The notes under the pieces were generated by a model. That model made no database searches. It saw only the letters and a list, made by a program, of their open reading frames with translations, and was not told where the DNA came from. DNA of 25,114 nucleotides. It comes from DATBDM01 sp036269915. GTDB lineage: Bacteria; Actinomycetota; Thermoleophilia; Solirubrobacterales; Solirubrobacteraceae. Position numbers and translations under genes: made by a program. This document shows, one piece after another, positions 16,224-23,447 of this stretch (positions are counted from its first letter, which is position 1; every line of letters begins with the position of its first letter). The DNA lies in assembly GCA_036269915.1 (NCBI GenBank), contig DATBDM010000100.1, positions 1 through 25,114 on the forward strand, in the 5' to 3' direction.

Positions 16224-16538
16224 GTGCCCGAACTCGAACCGATCTCGCTCCGGTTCGCGTTCGAGGTCGTGGGCGTATGCGAGGCCGCGGACCTCGCCGC
16301 TGAGCTGAGGACGCTCGGCCGCGGCAGCGTCCAGGTACGCCCGCTCGCGTCACGGTTCCCGTCCGCCGTCCGGTGGTCCGTGATGCTGACGACCCCGGCC
16401 GCGCCGCTGCGCCTCGACGTCCTGCAGGTCCTGGAGGGGGAGATGCGGGACGTGGCGCAGCGGCGCCCGGGTCGGCTGCTCATGGAGATCGCGCCGAGCT
16501 GGGCGCAGGCTCCGCGGGCCGTCAGCCCAGGCGGCTGA
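16224..16538 (+). CDS. Hypothetical small protein
   Basis: Predicted 104-residue soluble protein that I do not recognise. It starts MPELEPISLRFAFEVVGVCEAADLAAEL, which looks like a beta strand followed by a helix. It continues with VRWSVMLTTPAAPLRLDVLQVLEGEMRDVAQRRPG, a strand then a long amphipathic helix. That gives an alternating small alpha/beta fold. The GTG start at 16224 has a GGAGG (16218-16222) only 1 nt before it, unusually close, so the start is uncertain. It lies 51 bp after the PAS-LuxR gene on the same strand with no terminator between, so it may be the third gene of the Usp operon. Its end overlaps the convergent DUF1254 gene by 17 bp. Wobble-position G+C and length support it as real, but only moderately. 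Confidence 0.55.
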   Translation: MPELEPISLRFAFEVVGVCEAADLAAELRTLGRGSVQVRPLASRFPSAVRWSVMLTTPAAPLRLDVLQVLEGEMRDVAQRRPGRLLMEIAPSWAQAPRAVSPGG

Positions 16539-17781
16539 GCGCGGGCGGCGTCCAGCGCTGCGCGAGCACGTCGCCGGTCGGCCAGAACATCCGCAGGACC
16601 AGTCGGAACGGCCCGGCGGGGATCGCGAGCCAGTTCGCGCGCTGCTCGCGGGCGGCCGGCGGGCGCGGCTGGACGTGGATCGTCAGCGACCCGTCCTCGC
16701 TCACCGTCAGGCCGTCGTCGCTGCCCAGCCGGGCGCGGCAGCCGCCGTCGCCGACCGCGGCGAGCGACCAGAAGCCGTGCACGGGTGGAGGCCGGTCGAC
16801 GTCGAAGCGCAGCTCGTAGCGGGCGCCGCCGTGCAGGGGCCGGCCGTCGCGGTCCTCGTCGACGGTCGCAGAGACCTCGTCGCCCGCCGCCGCGGTCTCG
16901 AGCCCCGCATAGGCGGCCGCCGCCCGGCCGAGGTGGTCGAGGTCGCCGCGCGCGCCGGGCCGGACGCGCCAGCGCCCGCGCGGATGGGCGCTGAGCGGGA
17001 TCGCCGCATCGTGGATGCGGGCCCGGGCGGCCTCGAACCCGCGCTCGAGCGCGAGCGAGACGTCGTGGTCGGGCGCACGGTCGAGCGGGAGCACGCCCGC
17101 GGCACGCAGCCGCGCCAGGAGTCCGTGGTCGGACAGCGGCGGGGGGTTGGCCGCGAGCAGCACCTCGAGCTCGGCGAGGAAGGCGGGCGCGCCGATCGTG
17201 TCGAGGTGGGCGACGCCCTCCGTTGAGCGGAGCTCGGGGCCGCCCGGATCGGGCAGCTCGGCGCGCTGGTAGGGCAGCCCGCCGCCGGCGGGATGCTCGA
17301 GGCGCAGCCCGTCCTGGAGCCGCCAGGTCGATCCGGCGCCGAGCTCGAGCCGGGTCTGGCCGGCGATCCGCACGCCGTCGGTCGGCGCGGTGATCGGCAG
17401 GATGCCCGCCGGCGGCGTGTCGCCGACGAAGCGCGGGCCGGCGATCACGAAGCGCCGCGCGGCGCTGCCCGTCGTGCGCGGCCCGATCGAGGCGAACACG
17501 CGCGCCCACATGTCGATCAGCGACAGCACGTAGTACTGCCCGTGGGCCTCCGGCACCGACAGCACCACCCGCTGGTCGCTGAGGTCCAGCCAGGCGGAGC
17601 TGCCGAGCGTATCCGGCGCCGGGGCGGCGCCGACCGGCGGCCGCTCGTGCCGGAACGCGCCGACCGGCGAGTGCGCGCGCAGCCAGCCCATCAGCACAAG
17701 CGGATAGCCGAACACGAACGCATCGGCGGCAACTCGCTCCACGGCGGTGAGGTTGATCTCTCGGCGCGTGGTGGTGGTCAT
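16522..17781 (-). CDS. DUF1254/DUF1214 domain protein
   Basis: Predicted 419-residue protein without a clear signal peptide. The N-terminal DUF1254 region (about 12-135) includes AVERVAADAFVFGYPLVLMGW, LDLSDQRVVLSVPEAHGQYYVLSLIDMWARVFASIGPRTTG and a following GDTPPAG loop. The C-terminal DUF1214 region (about 310-412) includes VHGFWSLAAVG and the family-typical ending NWLAIPAGPFRLVLRMFWPTGDVLAQRWTPP. Proteins of this pair of domains are common and poorly characterised; no enzyme activity is securely assigned. The ATG at 17781 begins MTTTTRRE. The open frame upstream is antisense to the LAL gene and was discarded. The gene is divergent from the LAL regulator, and the dyad at 17829-17849 is 47 bp upstream, so it is a likely regulon member. 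Confidence 0.85.
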   Translation of the reverse strand: MTTTTRREINLTAVERVAADAFVFGYPLVLMGWLRAHSPVGAFRHERPPVGAAPAPDTLGSSAWLDLSDQRVVLSVPEAHGQYYVLSLIDMWARVFASIGPRTTGSAARRFVIAGPRFVGDTPPAGILPITAPTDGVRIAGQTRLELGAGSTWRLQDGLRLEHPAGGGLPYQRAELPDPGGPELRSTEGVAHLDTIGAPAFLAELEVLLAANPPPLSDHGLLARLRAAGVLPLDRAPDHDVSLALERGFEAARARIHDAAIPLSAHPRGRWRVRPGARGDLDHLGRAAAAYAGLETAAAGDEVSATVDEDRDGRPLHGGARYELRFDVDRPPPVHGFWSLAAVGDGGCRARLGSDDGLTVSEDGSLTIHVQPRPPAAREQRANWLAIPAGPFRLVLRMFWPTGDVLAQRWTPPALSRLG

Positions 17782-17828
17782 GTCGTGAGTCCGCGCCAAG
17801 GACCGTAGGAGCGCGCGCCGGGTCTGCG

Positions 17829-17849
17829 CATCCCCCGATGCGGGTGAAC
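17829..17849. promoter_or_regulatory. Recurrent 21-bp dyad, copy 4 (DUF1254 / LAL regulator divergent promoter)
   Basis: Left arm CATCCCCCG, spacer ATG, right arm CGGGTGAAC. The inner six base pairs keep the consensus and only outer positions differ. It is 47 bp from the DUF1254 ATG (17781) and 91 bp from the LAL regulator ATG (17941). If the LAL protein binds it, the site would be autoregulatory. Confidence 0.65.
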
Positions 17850-17872
17850 CGCCCCTCGCACCGGTGGTGGCA

Positions 17873-17894
17873 GCCTGCCCGCCGATCGGCAGGC
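17873..17894. repeat. 7-bp inverted repeat in the LAL regulator leader
   Basis: GCCTGCC (17873-17879) and GGCAGGC (17888-17894) are perfect complements around an 8-nt loop, within the 91 bp between the dyad and the LAL start. A second weaker stem, CCCTC (17911-17915) with GAGGG (17923-17927), follows. They could fold the leader mRNA; no function is known. Confidence 0.4.
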
Positions 17895-17940
17895 ACGCGC
17901 CCTTGCTCGCCCCTCCCGTCGCGAGGGATGCTCGGAGACG

Positions 17941-20040
17941 ATGACCGCCACGCTCACCATCGTCCCGCCGCCGGTGATCGAGGCGCCCTCGCCGCGCCCT
18001 GCGCGCGACGCCGTCGCCCGCCCGCGGCTGCTCACGCCGCTGCTCGACAACGGCGACGCGGCCGTCGCGCTGCTGGTCGCCCCCGCCGGCTTCGGCAAGA
18101 CCACGCTGCTGCGGCAGTGGGCCGCCCGCGACCCGCGGCCGTTCGCCTGGCTCACGCTCGACGCGCGCGACGACGACCCCATGCGCCTGCTCGCGCGCGT
18201 CAGCCGCGCTGTCGATTCCGCGCGCGACCGCACCGCGCCCGGCGGCCGGTTCGTGCTCGTGCTCGACGACGCCCACGCGCTCCGGCGCTCCCACGCCCGC
18301 GAGCTGCTGGGCGCGATCGCCACCGACCTGCCGCCCGAGGCGATGCTCGCCATCGCCTCCCGCAGCGAGCCGCCGCTGCCGATCGCCCGGCTGCGCGCGC
18401 AGCGCGCGCTGGTCGAGCTGCGCGCGGACGCGCTGGCCCTGCGCGCGCCGGAGGTCCTCGCGGTGCTGCGGGGAGCGGGGGAGGGCGCCGGACGCGATCG
18501 CGTGGCGGCGCTCGTGCGGCTGACCGAGGGCTGGGCCGCCGGCTTGTCGCTCGTGCGGCTCGCGGTCCCCGATGCCCCGGCGGGCGACGCCCCGGAGATC
18601 GCCGCCTACGTCGAGGACGAGGTGCTCGCGGCGCTCGCGCCCGCACAGGCCGCCTTCCTGCGCCGGACCAGCGTGCTCGACGTCCTCACCGCGCCGAGCT
18701 GCGACGCGCTGCTCGAGCGCACCGGGTCGGCGGCGATGCTGGCGACGCTCGCGCGCGAGCACGCGCTGCTGGTGCCGCTCGACCGCCACGGCGAGCGCTA
18801 CCGCCAGCACCGCCTGCTGCGCGAGGCGCTGCGCGCGCTGCTGCGCCGCGACGAGCCCGAGCGCGAACGCCGTCTGCACCGTCGCGCCGCCCGCTGGCAT
18901 CGCCACGGCGGCGACCGCGACGCCGCGCTCGACCACGCGCTGCGTGCGGGCGACCTGCGCCAGGCAGCGTGGATCGTCTGGCGCGGCGCGCCGGCCGACC
19001 TGGCGCACGGGCGCCTCGACGCCGTCGACCGCCGCCTGGCGCGCTTCGGCGCCCGTCAGGTCGCCGCCTCGGCGCCGCTGGCGCTGACTGCCGCCGCGCG
19101 CAACCTCACCGCCGGCCGCGGGGATGTCGCCGAGCATTGGATCGCCCGGGCCGCCGCGGCGGCCGCCGAGCCGGAGGGGCCGATCGGCGCCGCGGTCATC
19201 GCGCTGCGCGCCGTGACTGCCCACCACGGCCTCGAGGCGGCCCGCGCCGACGCGGAGCGCGCCGCGTCCATGCGGCCCGACGACGGTCCCTGCCGCGCGC
19301 TCTGCAGCCTCGCGTCCGGCGTCGCCGCGCACCTGACCGGCGACCGGGAGCGCGCCGCGGAGGAGCTCGCCGAGGGCGTGCGCCACGCGGCAGTCACCGC
19401 GCCCGTCCTGCACGCGCTCTGCCTCACCCAGCTCGCGCTGCTCGCGCAGGAGCGCGGCGACTGGGAGGAGGCGGCCGGCCTGCTTGCGCGCGCCCGCGCC
19501 CAGGTCGACCGCTTCGGGCTGGCCGCGGGCGCGCCGAGCGCTCTCGTCTTCGCCGCGTCGGCCTTCGTGCGCGCGCAGCGTGGGCGCGTCGAGGAGGCGC
19601 GCGCCGATCTGCGCGAGGCGGGCCGGCTCGCCCAGGAGCTCGTCGACTACGCGCCGTGGTTCGACGCCGAGCTGCGGCTGCTCATGGGCCGCGCGGCGCT
19701 GCGCCTCTGCGATGCGGGCGAGGCCGAGCGGCGCCTGGACGAGGCCGCGCGGGTCCTGCGCGGCCTCCCCGAGGCGGTCGTGGCGGCGGAGTGGCTCGCG
19801 GACGTGCGTGAGGGGCTCGAGGCCTTCGCCGCCGGCCAGGGCGCGCTCACCACCGCGGAGCTCCGGATCCTCGGCTACCTCCCGACCCACCTCTCCTTCC
19901 GCGAGATCGCCGAGCGCACGTTCGTCTCGGGCAACACGGTCAAGACGCAGGCCAACGCCGTCTACCGCAAGCTCGACGTGTCCTGCCGCTCGGACGCGGT
20001 CGCCCGCGCCCGAGCGCTCGGACTGCTCGACCGGATCTAG
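17941..20040 (+). CDS. MalT/LAL-type ATPase transcriptional regulator with LuxR HTH
   Basis: Predicted 699-residue STAND-type regulator. The N-terminal NTPase has Walker A APAGFGKTT (47-55) and Walker B FVLVLDDAH (104-112), followed by a winged-helix-like region around 240-330. The middle (about 330-625) is Ala/Leu/Arg-rich helical repeat sequence resembling the TPR-like sensor domain of MalT. The C-terminal LuxR HTH (635-699) reads LTTAELRILGYLPTHLSFREIAE, then FVSGNTVKTQANAVYRKLDVSCRSDAV. This PTHLS-type HTH is a branch I associate with stress loci of high-GC actinobacteria. At 699 residues it is shorter than MalT (about 900). A GGAG (17934-17937) precedes the ATG. The gene sits centrally among the dyads and has one upstream, so it is my leading candidate for the protein that binds them. 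Its inducing ligand is unknown. Its stop overlaps the convergent DUF6325 stop through a shared CTAG. Confidence 0.9.
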   Translation: MTATLTIVPPPVIEAPSPRPARDAVARPRLLTPLLDNGDAAVALLVAPAGFGKTTLLRQWAARDPRPFAWLTLDARDDDPMRLLARVSRAVDSARDRTAPGGRFVLVLDDAHALRRSHARELLGAIATDLPPEAMLAIASRSEPPLPIARLRAQRALVELRADALALRAPEVLAVLRGAGEGAGRDRVAALVRLTEGWAAGLSLVRLAVPDAPAGDAPEIAAYVEDEVLAALAPAQAAFLRRTSVLDVLTAPSCDALLERTGSAAMLATLAREHALLVPLDRHGERYRQHRLLREALRALLRRDEPERERRLHRRAARWHRHGGDRDAALDHALRAGDLRQAAWIVWRGAPADLAHGRLDAVDRRLARFGARQVAASAPLALTAAARNLTAGRGDVAEHWIARAAAAAAEPEGPIGAAVIALRAVTAHHGLEAARADAERAASMRPDDGPCRALCSLASGVAAHLTGDRERAAEELAEGVRHAAVTAPVLHALCLTQLALLAQERGDWEEAAGLLARARAQVDRFGLAAGAPSALVFAASAFVRAQRGRVEEARADLREAGRLAQELVDYAPWFDAELRLLMGRAALRLCDAGEAERRLDEAARVLRGLPEAVVAAEWLADVREGLEAFAAGQGALTTAELRILGYLPTHLSFREIAERTFVSGNTVKTQANAVYRKLDVSCRSDAVARARALGLLDRI

Positions 20041-20516
20041 CCGGCGGTCGCCTGGCGGGCCGCGGCGGCCTCGACGCCGAGGGCGACGAGGTCCGACGGG
20101 TGCAGCCAGGTGTCCGCGAGCGGCACGCCGCCGCGGTGGATGACCGCGTCGCGCAAGGGGATCGCCCAGCGGTGCTCGAGGACCGCGATCGCCGCCGTCG
20201 TCCCCTCGGGGATCGCGTCGGCGACGTACCAGACCTCCTGGCCGAGCGAGAGGTCGGCGGGCGCCGGCCCCTCGTCGCCCTCGCCGAGGCCGACGAGCGC
20301 GGACGCGATCGCGCCGAGCTGGTCGGCCTCGTCGGCGCTGAGGTCGCTGGTCTCGACCGCGGCGACCTCGCCGTCGGCGTCCTTCATCACCACGAGCAGG
20401 TCGACGAGCCGCACGATGTCGTGCTCGCGCAGGCGCCGCAGCTCGGCCGCGATCTCGCCAGTGGGCTCCGTGTCGCCGAAGCCGATGATCAGCAGCTGCA
20501 TGGGTCCGAATGGCAT
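20037..20516 (-). CDS. DUF6325 family protein
   Basis: Predicted 159-residue soluble protein starting MPFGPMQLLIIGFGDTEPTGEIAAELRRLREHDIVRLVDLLVVMKDADG. This strand-helix-strand opening is typical of the DUF6325 group found next to SHOCT proteins in actinobacteria. The middle is acidic (TSDLSADEADQLGAIASALVGLGEGDEG). The C-terminal part has AAIAVLEHRWAIPLRDAVIHRGG, then an Ala-rich tail. The family has no established biochemical role. The ATG at 20516 is preceded by GGGAGG inside the end of the SHOCT gene, and only 2 bp separate the two genes. Co-translation and a joint function with the SHOCT protein are therefore likely. The TAG stop shares the CTAG at 20037-20040 with the convergent LAL gene. 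Confidence 0.8.
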   Translation of the reverse strand: MPFGPMQLLIIGFGDTEPTGEIAAELRRLREHDIVRLVDLLVVMKDADGEVAAVETSDLSADEADQLGAIASALVGLGEGDEGPAPADLSLGQEVWYVADAIPEGTTAAIAVLEHRWAIPLRDAVIHRGGVPLADTWLHPSDLVALGVEAAAARQATAG

Positions 20517-20518
20517 GG

Positions 20519-20833
20519 TCAGCCTCCCTGGAGGATCTTCTGCTTCTCGGTCTCGAACTCGGCCTGCGTCAGCACGCCGGAGTCGAGCAGCCCCTTGAGA
20601 TTCGTGAGCGCGGTGACGCGGTCGGTCGCGGAGGCGGGCGCCGCCGGCGGCGGCGGAGGCGGCGGCTGGTACTGCGTGACCTGCGGCGGCGGCGCCTGCT
20701 GGCTCTGCGCCGCGAGCTGCTGGTCCTGCTCGGCCTCGTGCTCCTGGTTGCGCTGCACGTGCTTTCCGGCGGCGTACGCCGACCCGCCGACCATCGCTGC
20801 GCGCAGCAGCGGACGGCGTCGCATGAGCGGCAT
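20519..20833 (-). CDS. Small SHOCT-domain protein with Pro/Gln-rich linker
   Basis: Predicted 104-residue protein in three parts. Residues 1-24 are basic then weakly hydrophobic (MRRRPLLRAAMVGGSAYAAG), possibly a membrane-associating segment. Residues 29-68 are Gln-rich and then Pro-rich with seven consecutive prolines. Residues 72-101 form a SHOCT module (RVTALTNLKGLLDSGVLTQA, then EFETEKQKIL). The start is set by AGGAGG at 20844-20849, 10 nt before the ATG at 20833; an in-frame ATG at 20878 lacks such a site. A dyad lies 65 bp upstream. The gene is followed after 2 bp by the DUF6325 gene. Proteins of this shape are common small stress-locus proteins in actinobacteria, and oligomerisation through SHOCT is the only function suggested for them. 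Confidence 0.8.
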   Translation of the reverse strand: MPLMRRRPLLRAAMVGGSAYAAGKHVQRNQEHEAEQDQQLAAQSQQAPPPQVTQYQPPPPPPPAAPASATDRVTALTNLKGLLDSGVLTQAEFETEKQKILQGG

Positions 20834-20878
20834 GGCTTTCAGTCCTCCTGCATCGGGAAACGGCTGCTTCCCATGCAA

Positions 20879-20894
20879 CCCGCGGCGCCGCGGG
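20879..20894. repeat. Perfect 16-bp palindrome next to dyad copy 5
   Basis: CCCGCGGC followed directly by GCCGCGGG, perfectly self-complementary, 4 bp from the dyad at 20899-20919. On the minus strand it lies just after the stop codon of the phosphodiesterase gene and upstream of the SHOCT gene. It could act as a terminator-like hairpin without a T-run or as part of the promoter architecture. Confidence 0.45.
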
Positions 20895-20898
20895 GGAG

Positions 20899-20919
20899 CA
20901 TCATCCGAAGCGGATGATC
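20899..20919. promoter_or_regulatory. Recurrent 21-bp dyad, copy 5 (upstream of SHOCT-DUF6325)
   Basis: Left arm CATCATCCG, spacer AAG, right arm CGGATGATC; eight of nine arm positions pair. It lies 65 bp upstream of the SHOCT ATG (20833) and contains the TGA stop (20901-20903) of the phosphodiesterase gene, whose last codons are therefore part of the dyad. Both genes are on the minus strand, so here the site serves one direction. Confidence 0.7.
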
Positions 20920-22901
20920 TCCTCGGCCGCCGTGACGCGATGCTCCTGCAGCAGCTGTCGCCAGCCGTTCAGGACCGCGTGCACGGCGGGGGCCCCGATG
21001 ACCGGCTCGGTCGGCAGCGGCAGCGCCGGCGGGGCGAGGATGAACGGCCGGGTCTGCGGGCCGCCGAGCCCGCCGTGGAAGGAGATCAGCTCCTCGAACG
21101 CGCAGCCCTCGTCGAGCACGGGGTCGTAGAACGAGCCGACCATGATGTCGGCGACGTGGGCGAAGCCGTCGGTGCGCAGGAGATGACGAGCCGCGGTGGG
21201 GGAGAACGCCGCGAGGGGGTCCTCGCCCTCGACGCGGTCCTCGTCGAGGTAGCGGGCGCCGCGCGGCCCGAGCACGGTCGCGCCGTGGGCCTGCGAGCGC
21301 ACGAGCAGCCAGCCGATGTGCGGATGGTCGCGGAGGGCCGGCACGAGCTGCGGGTGGCGTGCCTCGATCTCCTCGAGCGTGAGGCGCCGCGGCTCCTGCA
21401 TGAGGTAGACGAGCCCGAGGTTGCCCGAGCCGAGCACCACCGCCGCGCGGCCGCTGACGTCGGACTTCGCAGGCTTCTCGGCGCGGCGGCCGGTGGCCTC
21501 GCCGACCGCGTGGCCGACCATCGCGCTCTGCTCGTCGCCGCCCGCGATCGCGGTCACACGGACGTCGGTCAGCGAGCGCTCGACGAGCTCCTCGAGCCCG
21601 TAGCCGTGGCGCTGCTTGAAGGTCGCGCCCTGCGTCTGCCCGTGGTCGGAGAGCACGACGATCTCGTACGGGCGTGGCGCGTAGCGGCGCGCGCGGGCGA
21701 GGCGCCCGAACTGCTCGTCGAGCTTGCGCAGCGCCTCGAGCGTGTCGCCGCGCTCGAGCCCGGAGTGGTGCGCGACCTCGTCGTAGCTCGCGAACGTGGC
21801 GTAGACCACGGGCCGCCCCCGCATCATGTCGGTGAGCACGCCGAAGATCACGAGGTCGCGGACGAAGACGCACATCGCCGCCCGCATCAGGGGGTAGATG
21901 CCGCCGCGGTGCCCGCGCGGGCGGACGTCGCGCCGCTTCGCGCGCAGGGCGGCCGTGACCTCGATCGCGACCTCCCAGGCGAAGAGCACGAGCGTGCGGG
22001 TCACGTTGAAGCCGTTGGCGAGGAACGCCCGGTAGCCGGGGTTGGCGCCCTTCTCGTCGGCCGTGCGGCTGACGGTGAGGATCGACTCGTCGGCCTCGCC
22101 CGAGAGCAGGTTGCCGCGGCTCGCCCCGCCGTTGCGCAGCAGGCCGATGCCGGTCGCGTGGCGGCGCTCGATCTCCGCGCAGTCCGACGGCGAGGAGCAC
22201 ACGAGCATGCGGCCGTTCTCCTTCTCGACCCAGCGGAACGCGGGGATGTCCTCGTTTGAGCCGAGCAGGATCCCGGCCTGGCTGGCGCCGGTCTGCGAGG
22301 AGAGGTCGGGCTCCCACTCGAGCAGGCGATAGCCGTCGTCCGAGACCCAGCGCGCCATCGCGGGCACGTTGCCGTCGCGCATGGCGTCGCGCAGCACCGG
22401 CAGCGCGAGCCCGTCGATCTCCAGGAAGACGATGCCGGCCACGTCCGTGCGCGGCGCGGCGCCCTGGCGGCGCGCGATCCGCCGGGTCACGCGCAGCGCG
22501 TACTCGTCGTCGTCGTTGGTGCCGAGCACGACCTGCAGGGCGATGGTCACCGCCGAGATGACGAGCGCGGCGAGCAGCGCGTCCGCGAAGCCGGAGACGT
22601 GGATCGCCTCGGGGACGACGGCGTCGGCGAGCAGGAGGATCCCCGCGTCGGCGCCCAGCACGAGCAGGAAGCCCAGCAGCAGCATGAACGGCAGCCGCAG
22701 CGCCGCGAGCACCGGCGGGACCACCGCGTTGAGCACCGCGATGAGGGCCGCGACGACGAACGCCGAGCCCTCCTTGTCCAGCGTGACGCCGGGGAGGAGC
22801 CACGACGCGACCCAGACCGCCGCCGCGGCGACGACCCAGGCCAGGACGAGCCGGCTGGGCCGCAGCCGCGGCGTGGCGGGATTCCAGCGCGCGTCTGTCA
22901 C
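20901..22901 (-). CDS. 4-TM 'phage holin'-type domain fused to alkaline-phosphatase-superfamily phosphodiesterase
   Basis: Predicted 666-residue membrane-anchored protein. Residues about 15-127 contain four hydrophobic helices of the Mycobact_4TM/phage-holin-4 type (LVLAWVVAAAAVWVASWLLPG, then the AFVVAALIAVLNAVVPPVLAALRLP segment). A charged linker follows. From about 152 comes a type I phosphodiesterase/nucleotide pyrophosphatase domain: VFLEIDGL (158-165, first metal Asp163), SSQTGASQAG (201-210, probable Thr204 nucleophile), YDEVAHHSG (373-381, metal Asp/His) and VLSDHGQTQG (416-425, Asp419/His420). It probably hydrolyses a phosphodiester or transfers a phosphate-containing headgroup at the cell envelope. 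The substrate is unknown, and on which side of the membrane the catalytic domain lies is not clear. The GTG start at 22901 overlaps the DUF7144 stop (GTGA), which rules out the longer upstream frame. Its 3' end carries dyad copy 5. Confidence 0.87.
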   Translation of the reverse strand: MTDARWNPATPRLRPSRLVLAWVVAAAAVWVASWLLPGVTLDKEGSAFVVAALIAVLNAVVPPVLAALRLPFMLLLGFLLVLGADAGILLLADAVVPEAIHVSGFADALLAALVISAVTIALQVVLGTNDDDEYALRVTRRIARRQGAAPRTDVAGIVFLEIDGLALPVLRDAMRDGNVPAMARWVSDDGYRLLEWEPDLSSQTGASQAGILLGSNEDIPAFRWVEKENGRMLVCSSPSDCAEIERRHATGIGLLRNGGASRGNLLSGEADESILTVSRTADEKGANPGYRAFLANGFNVTRTLVLFAWEVAIEVTAALRAKRRDVRPRGHRGGIYPLMRAAMCVFVRDLVIFGVLTDMMRGRPVVYATFASYDEVAHHSGLERGDTLEALRKLDEQFGRLARARRYAPRPYEIVVLSDHGQTQGATFKQRHGYGLEELVERSLTDVRVTAIAGGDEQSAMVGHAVGEATGRRAEKPAKSDVSGRAAVVLGSGNLGLVYLMQEPRRLTLEEIEARHPQLVPALRDHPHIGWLLVRSQAHGATVLGPRGARYLDEDRVEGEDPLAAFSPTAARHLLRTDGFAHVADIMVGSFYDPVLDEGCAFEELISFHGGLGGPQTRPFILAPPALPLPTEPVIGAPAVHAVLNGWRQLLQEHRVTAAEEIIRFG

Positions 22902-23362
22902 GCCATGGAGGACTTCGAGCCGTAGGCGACGAGGCCGTAGATCACCAGGATGTCGAGCGTGAACATCGCCAGCGACCAGAACGGATAGGCCGGGATGAAC
23001 GTCAGCTGGACGATCGCATTGACTCCGGCGACCAGGACGCCGATCCAGCGCAGGCCCTTGATGCGCATGCCGATGCCGACGGCCAGCGCGGCCATGCAGA
23101 CGCTGAGGATGATCAGCACCCACCCGTAGGTGTTGAGGTTCGAGATGACGAACTGGGCGTTGTTGACGAAGAACTTCGAGTTCGACACGGCCGCGAGGCC
23201 GTCGATGAAGTTCAGGACGGCCAGCAGGCCGAGCATCGACGCGGCGAACATGATCCAGCCGTCGCCGCTGGTGTCGTCGTAGCGGTACTCGCCCGATGCC
23301 GGGGCGCCCGAGTACTGCGTCACGGTCGGACGCGCCGCCTGTGGGGGATCCGTGGTGCTCAT
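22898..23362 (-). CDS. DUF7144-type four-helix membrane protein
   Basis: Predicted 154-residue inner-membrane protein. Residues 1-33 are a polar, Pro/Thr-rich cytoplasmic head. Four hydrophobic helices follow at about 36-60, 79-100, 104-122 and 129-147. The first carries the family-typical GWIMFAASMLGLLAVLNFIDGLAAV pattern, followed by a KFFVNN stretch. Function is unknown, although such proteins recur in actinobacterial stress and envelope loci. The ATG at 23362 has AGGAGG 9 nt upstream (23372-23377), which decides it over longer alternatives. It is co-transcribed with the holin-phosphodiesterase through a GTGA overlap. Its 85-bp leader from the dyad includes a strong 9-bp hairpin at 23390-23412. 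Confidence 0.82.
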   Translation of the reverse strand: MSTTDPPQAARPTVTQYSGAPASGEYRYDDTSGDGWIMFAASMLGLLAVLNFIDGLAAVSNSKFFVNNAQFVISNLNTYGWVLIILSVCMAALAVGIGMRIKGLRWIGVLVAGVNAIVQLTFIPAYPFWSLAMFTLDILVIYGLVAYGSKSSMA

Positions 23363-23389
23363 TTGCGTGCGCCTCCTCGAAGGCGACAT

Positions 23390-23412
23390 GGCCCGCCGCC
23401 CATCGGCGGGCC
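23390..23412. repeat. 9-bp perfect hairpin in the DUF7144 leader
   Basis: GGCCCGCCG (23390-23398) and CGGCGGGCC (23404-23412) are perfect complements around a 5-nt loop. On the minus strand the hairpin lies between the dyad (23448-23468) and the DUF7144 start. A second small stem (CGCCT at 23370-23374 with AGGCG at 23381-23385) partly covers the AGGAGG ribosome-binding sequence. Attenuation or translational control is possible but unproven. Confidence 0.5.
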
Positions 23413-23447
23413 GGTGAACCAAGCTAGTCACCCGCGGAGGGGCGCGG

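Noticed and set aside
20901..22901. Phage holin domain as a sign of a prophage
   Set aside because: The 4-TM domain is fused to a chromosomal-type phosphodiesterase and no other phage gene is nearby. The holin name is a family label only.
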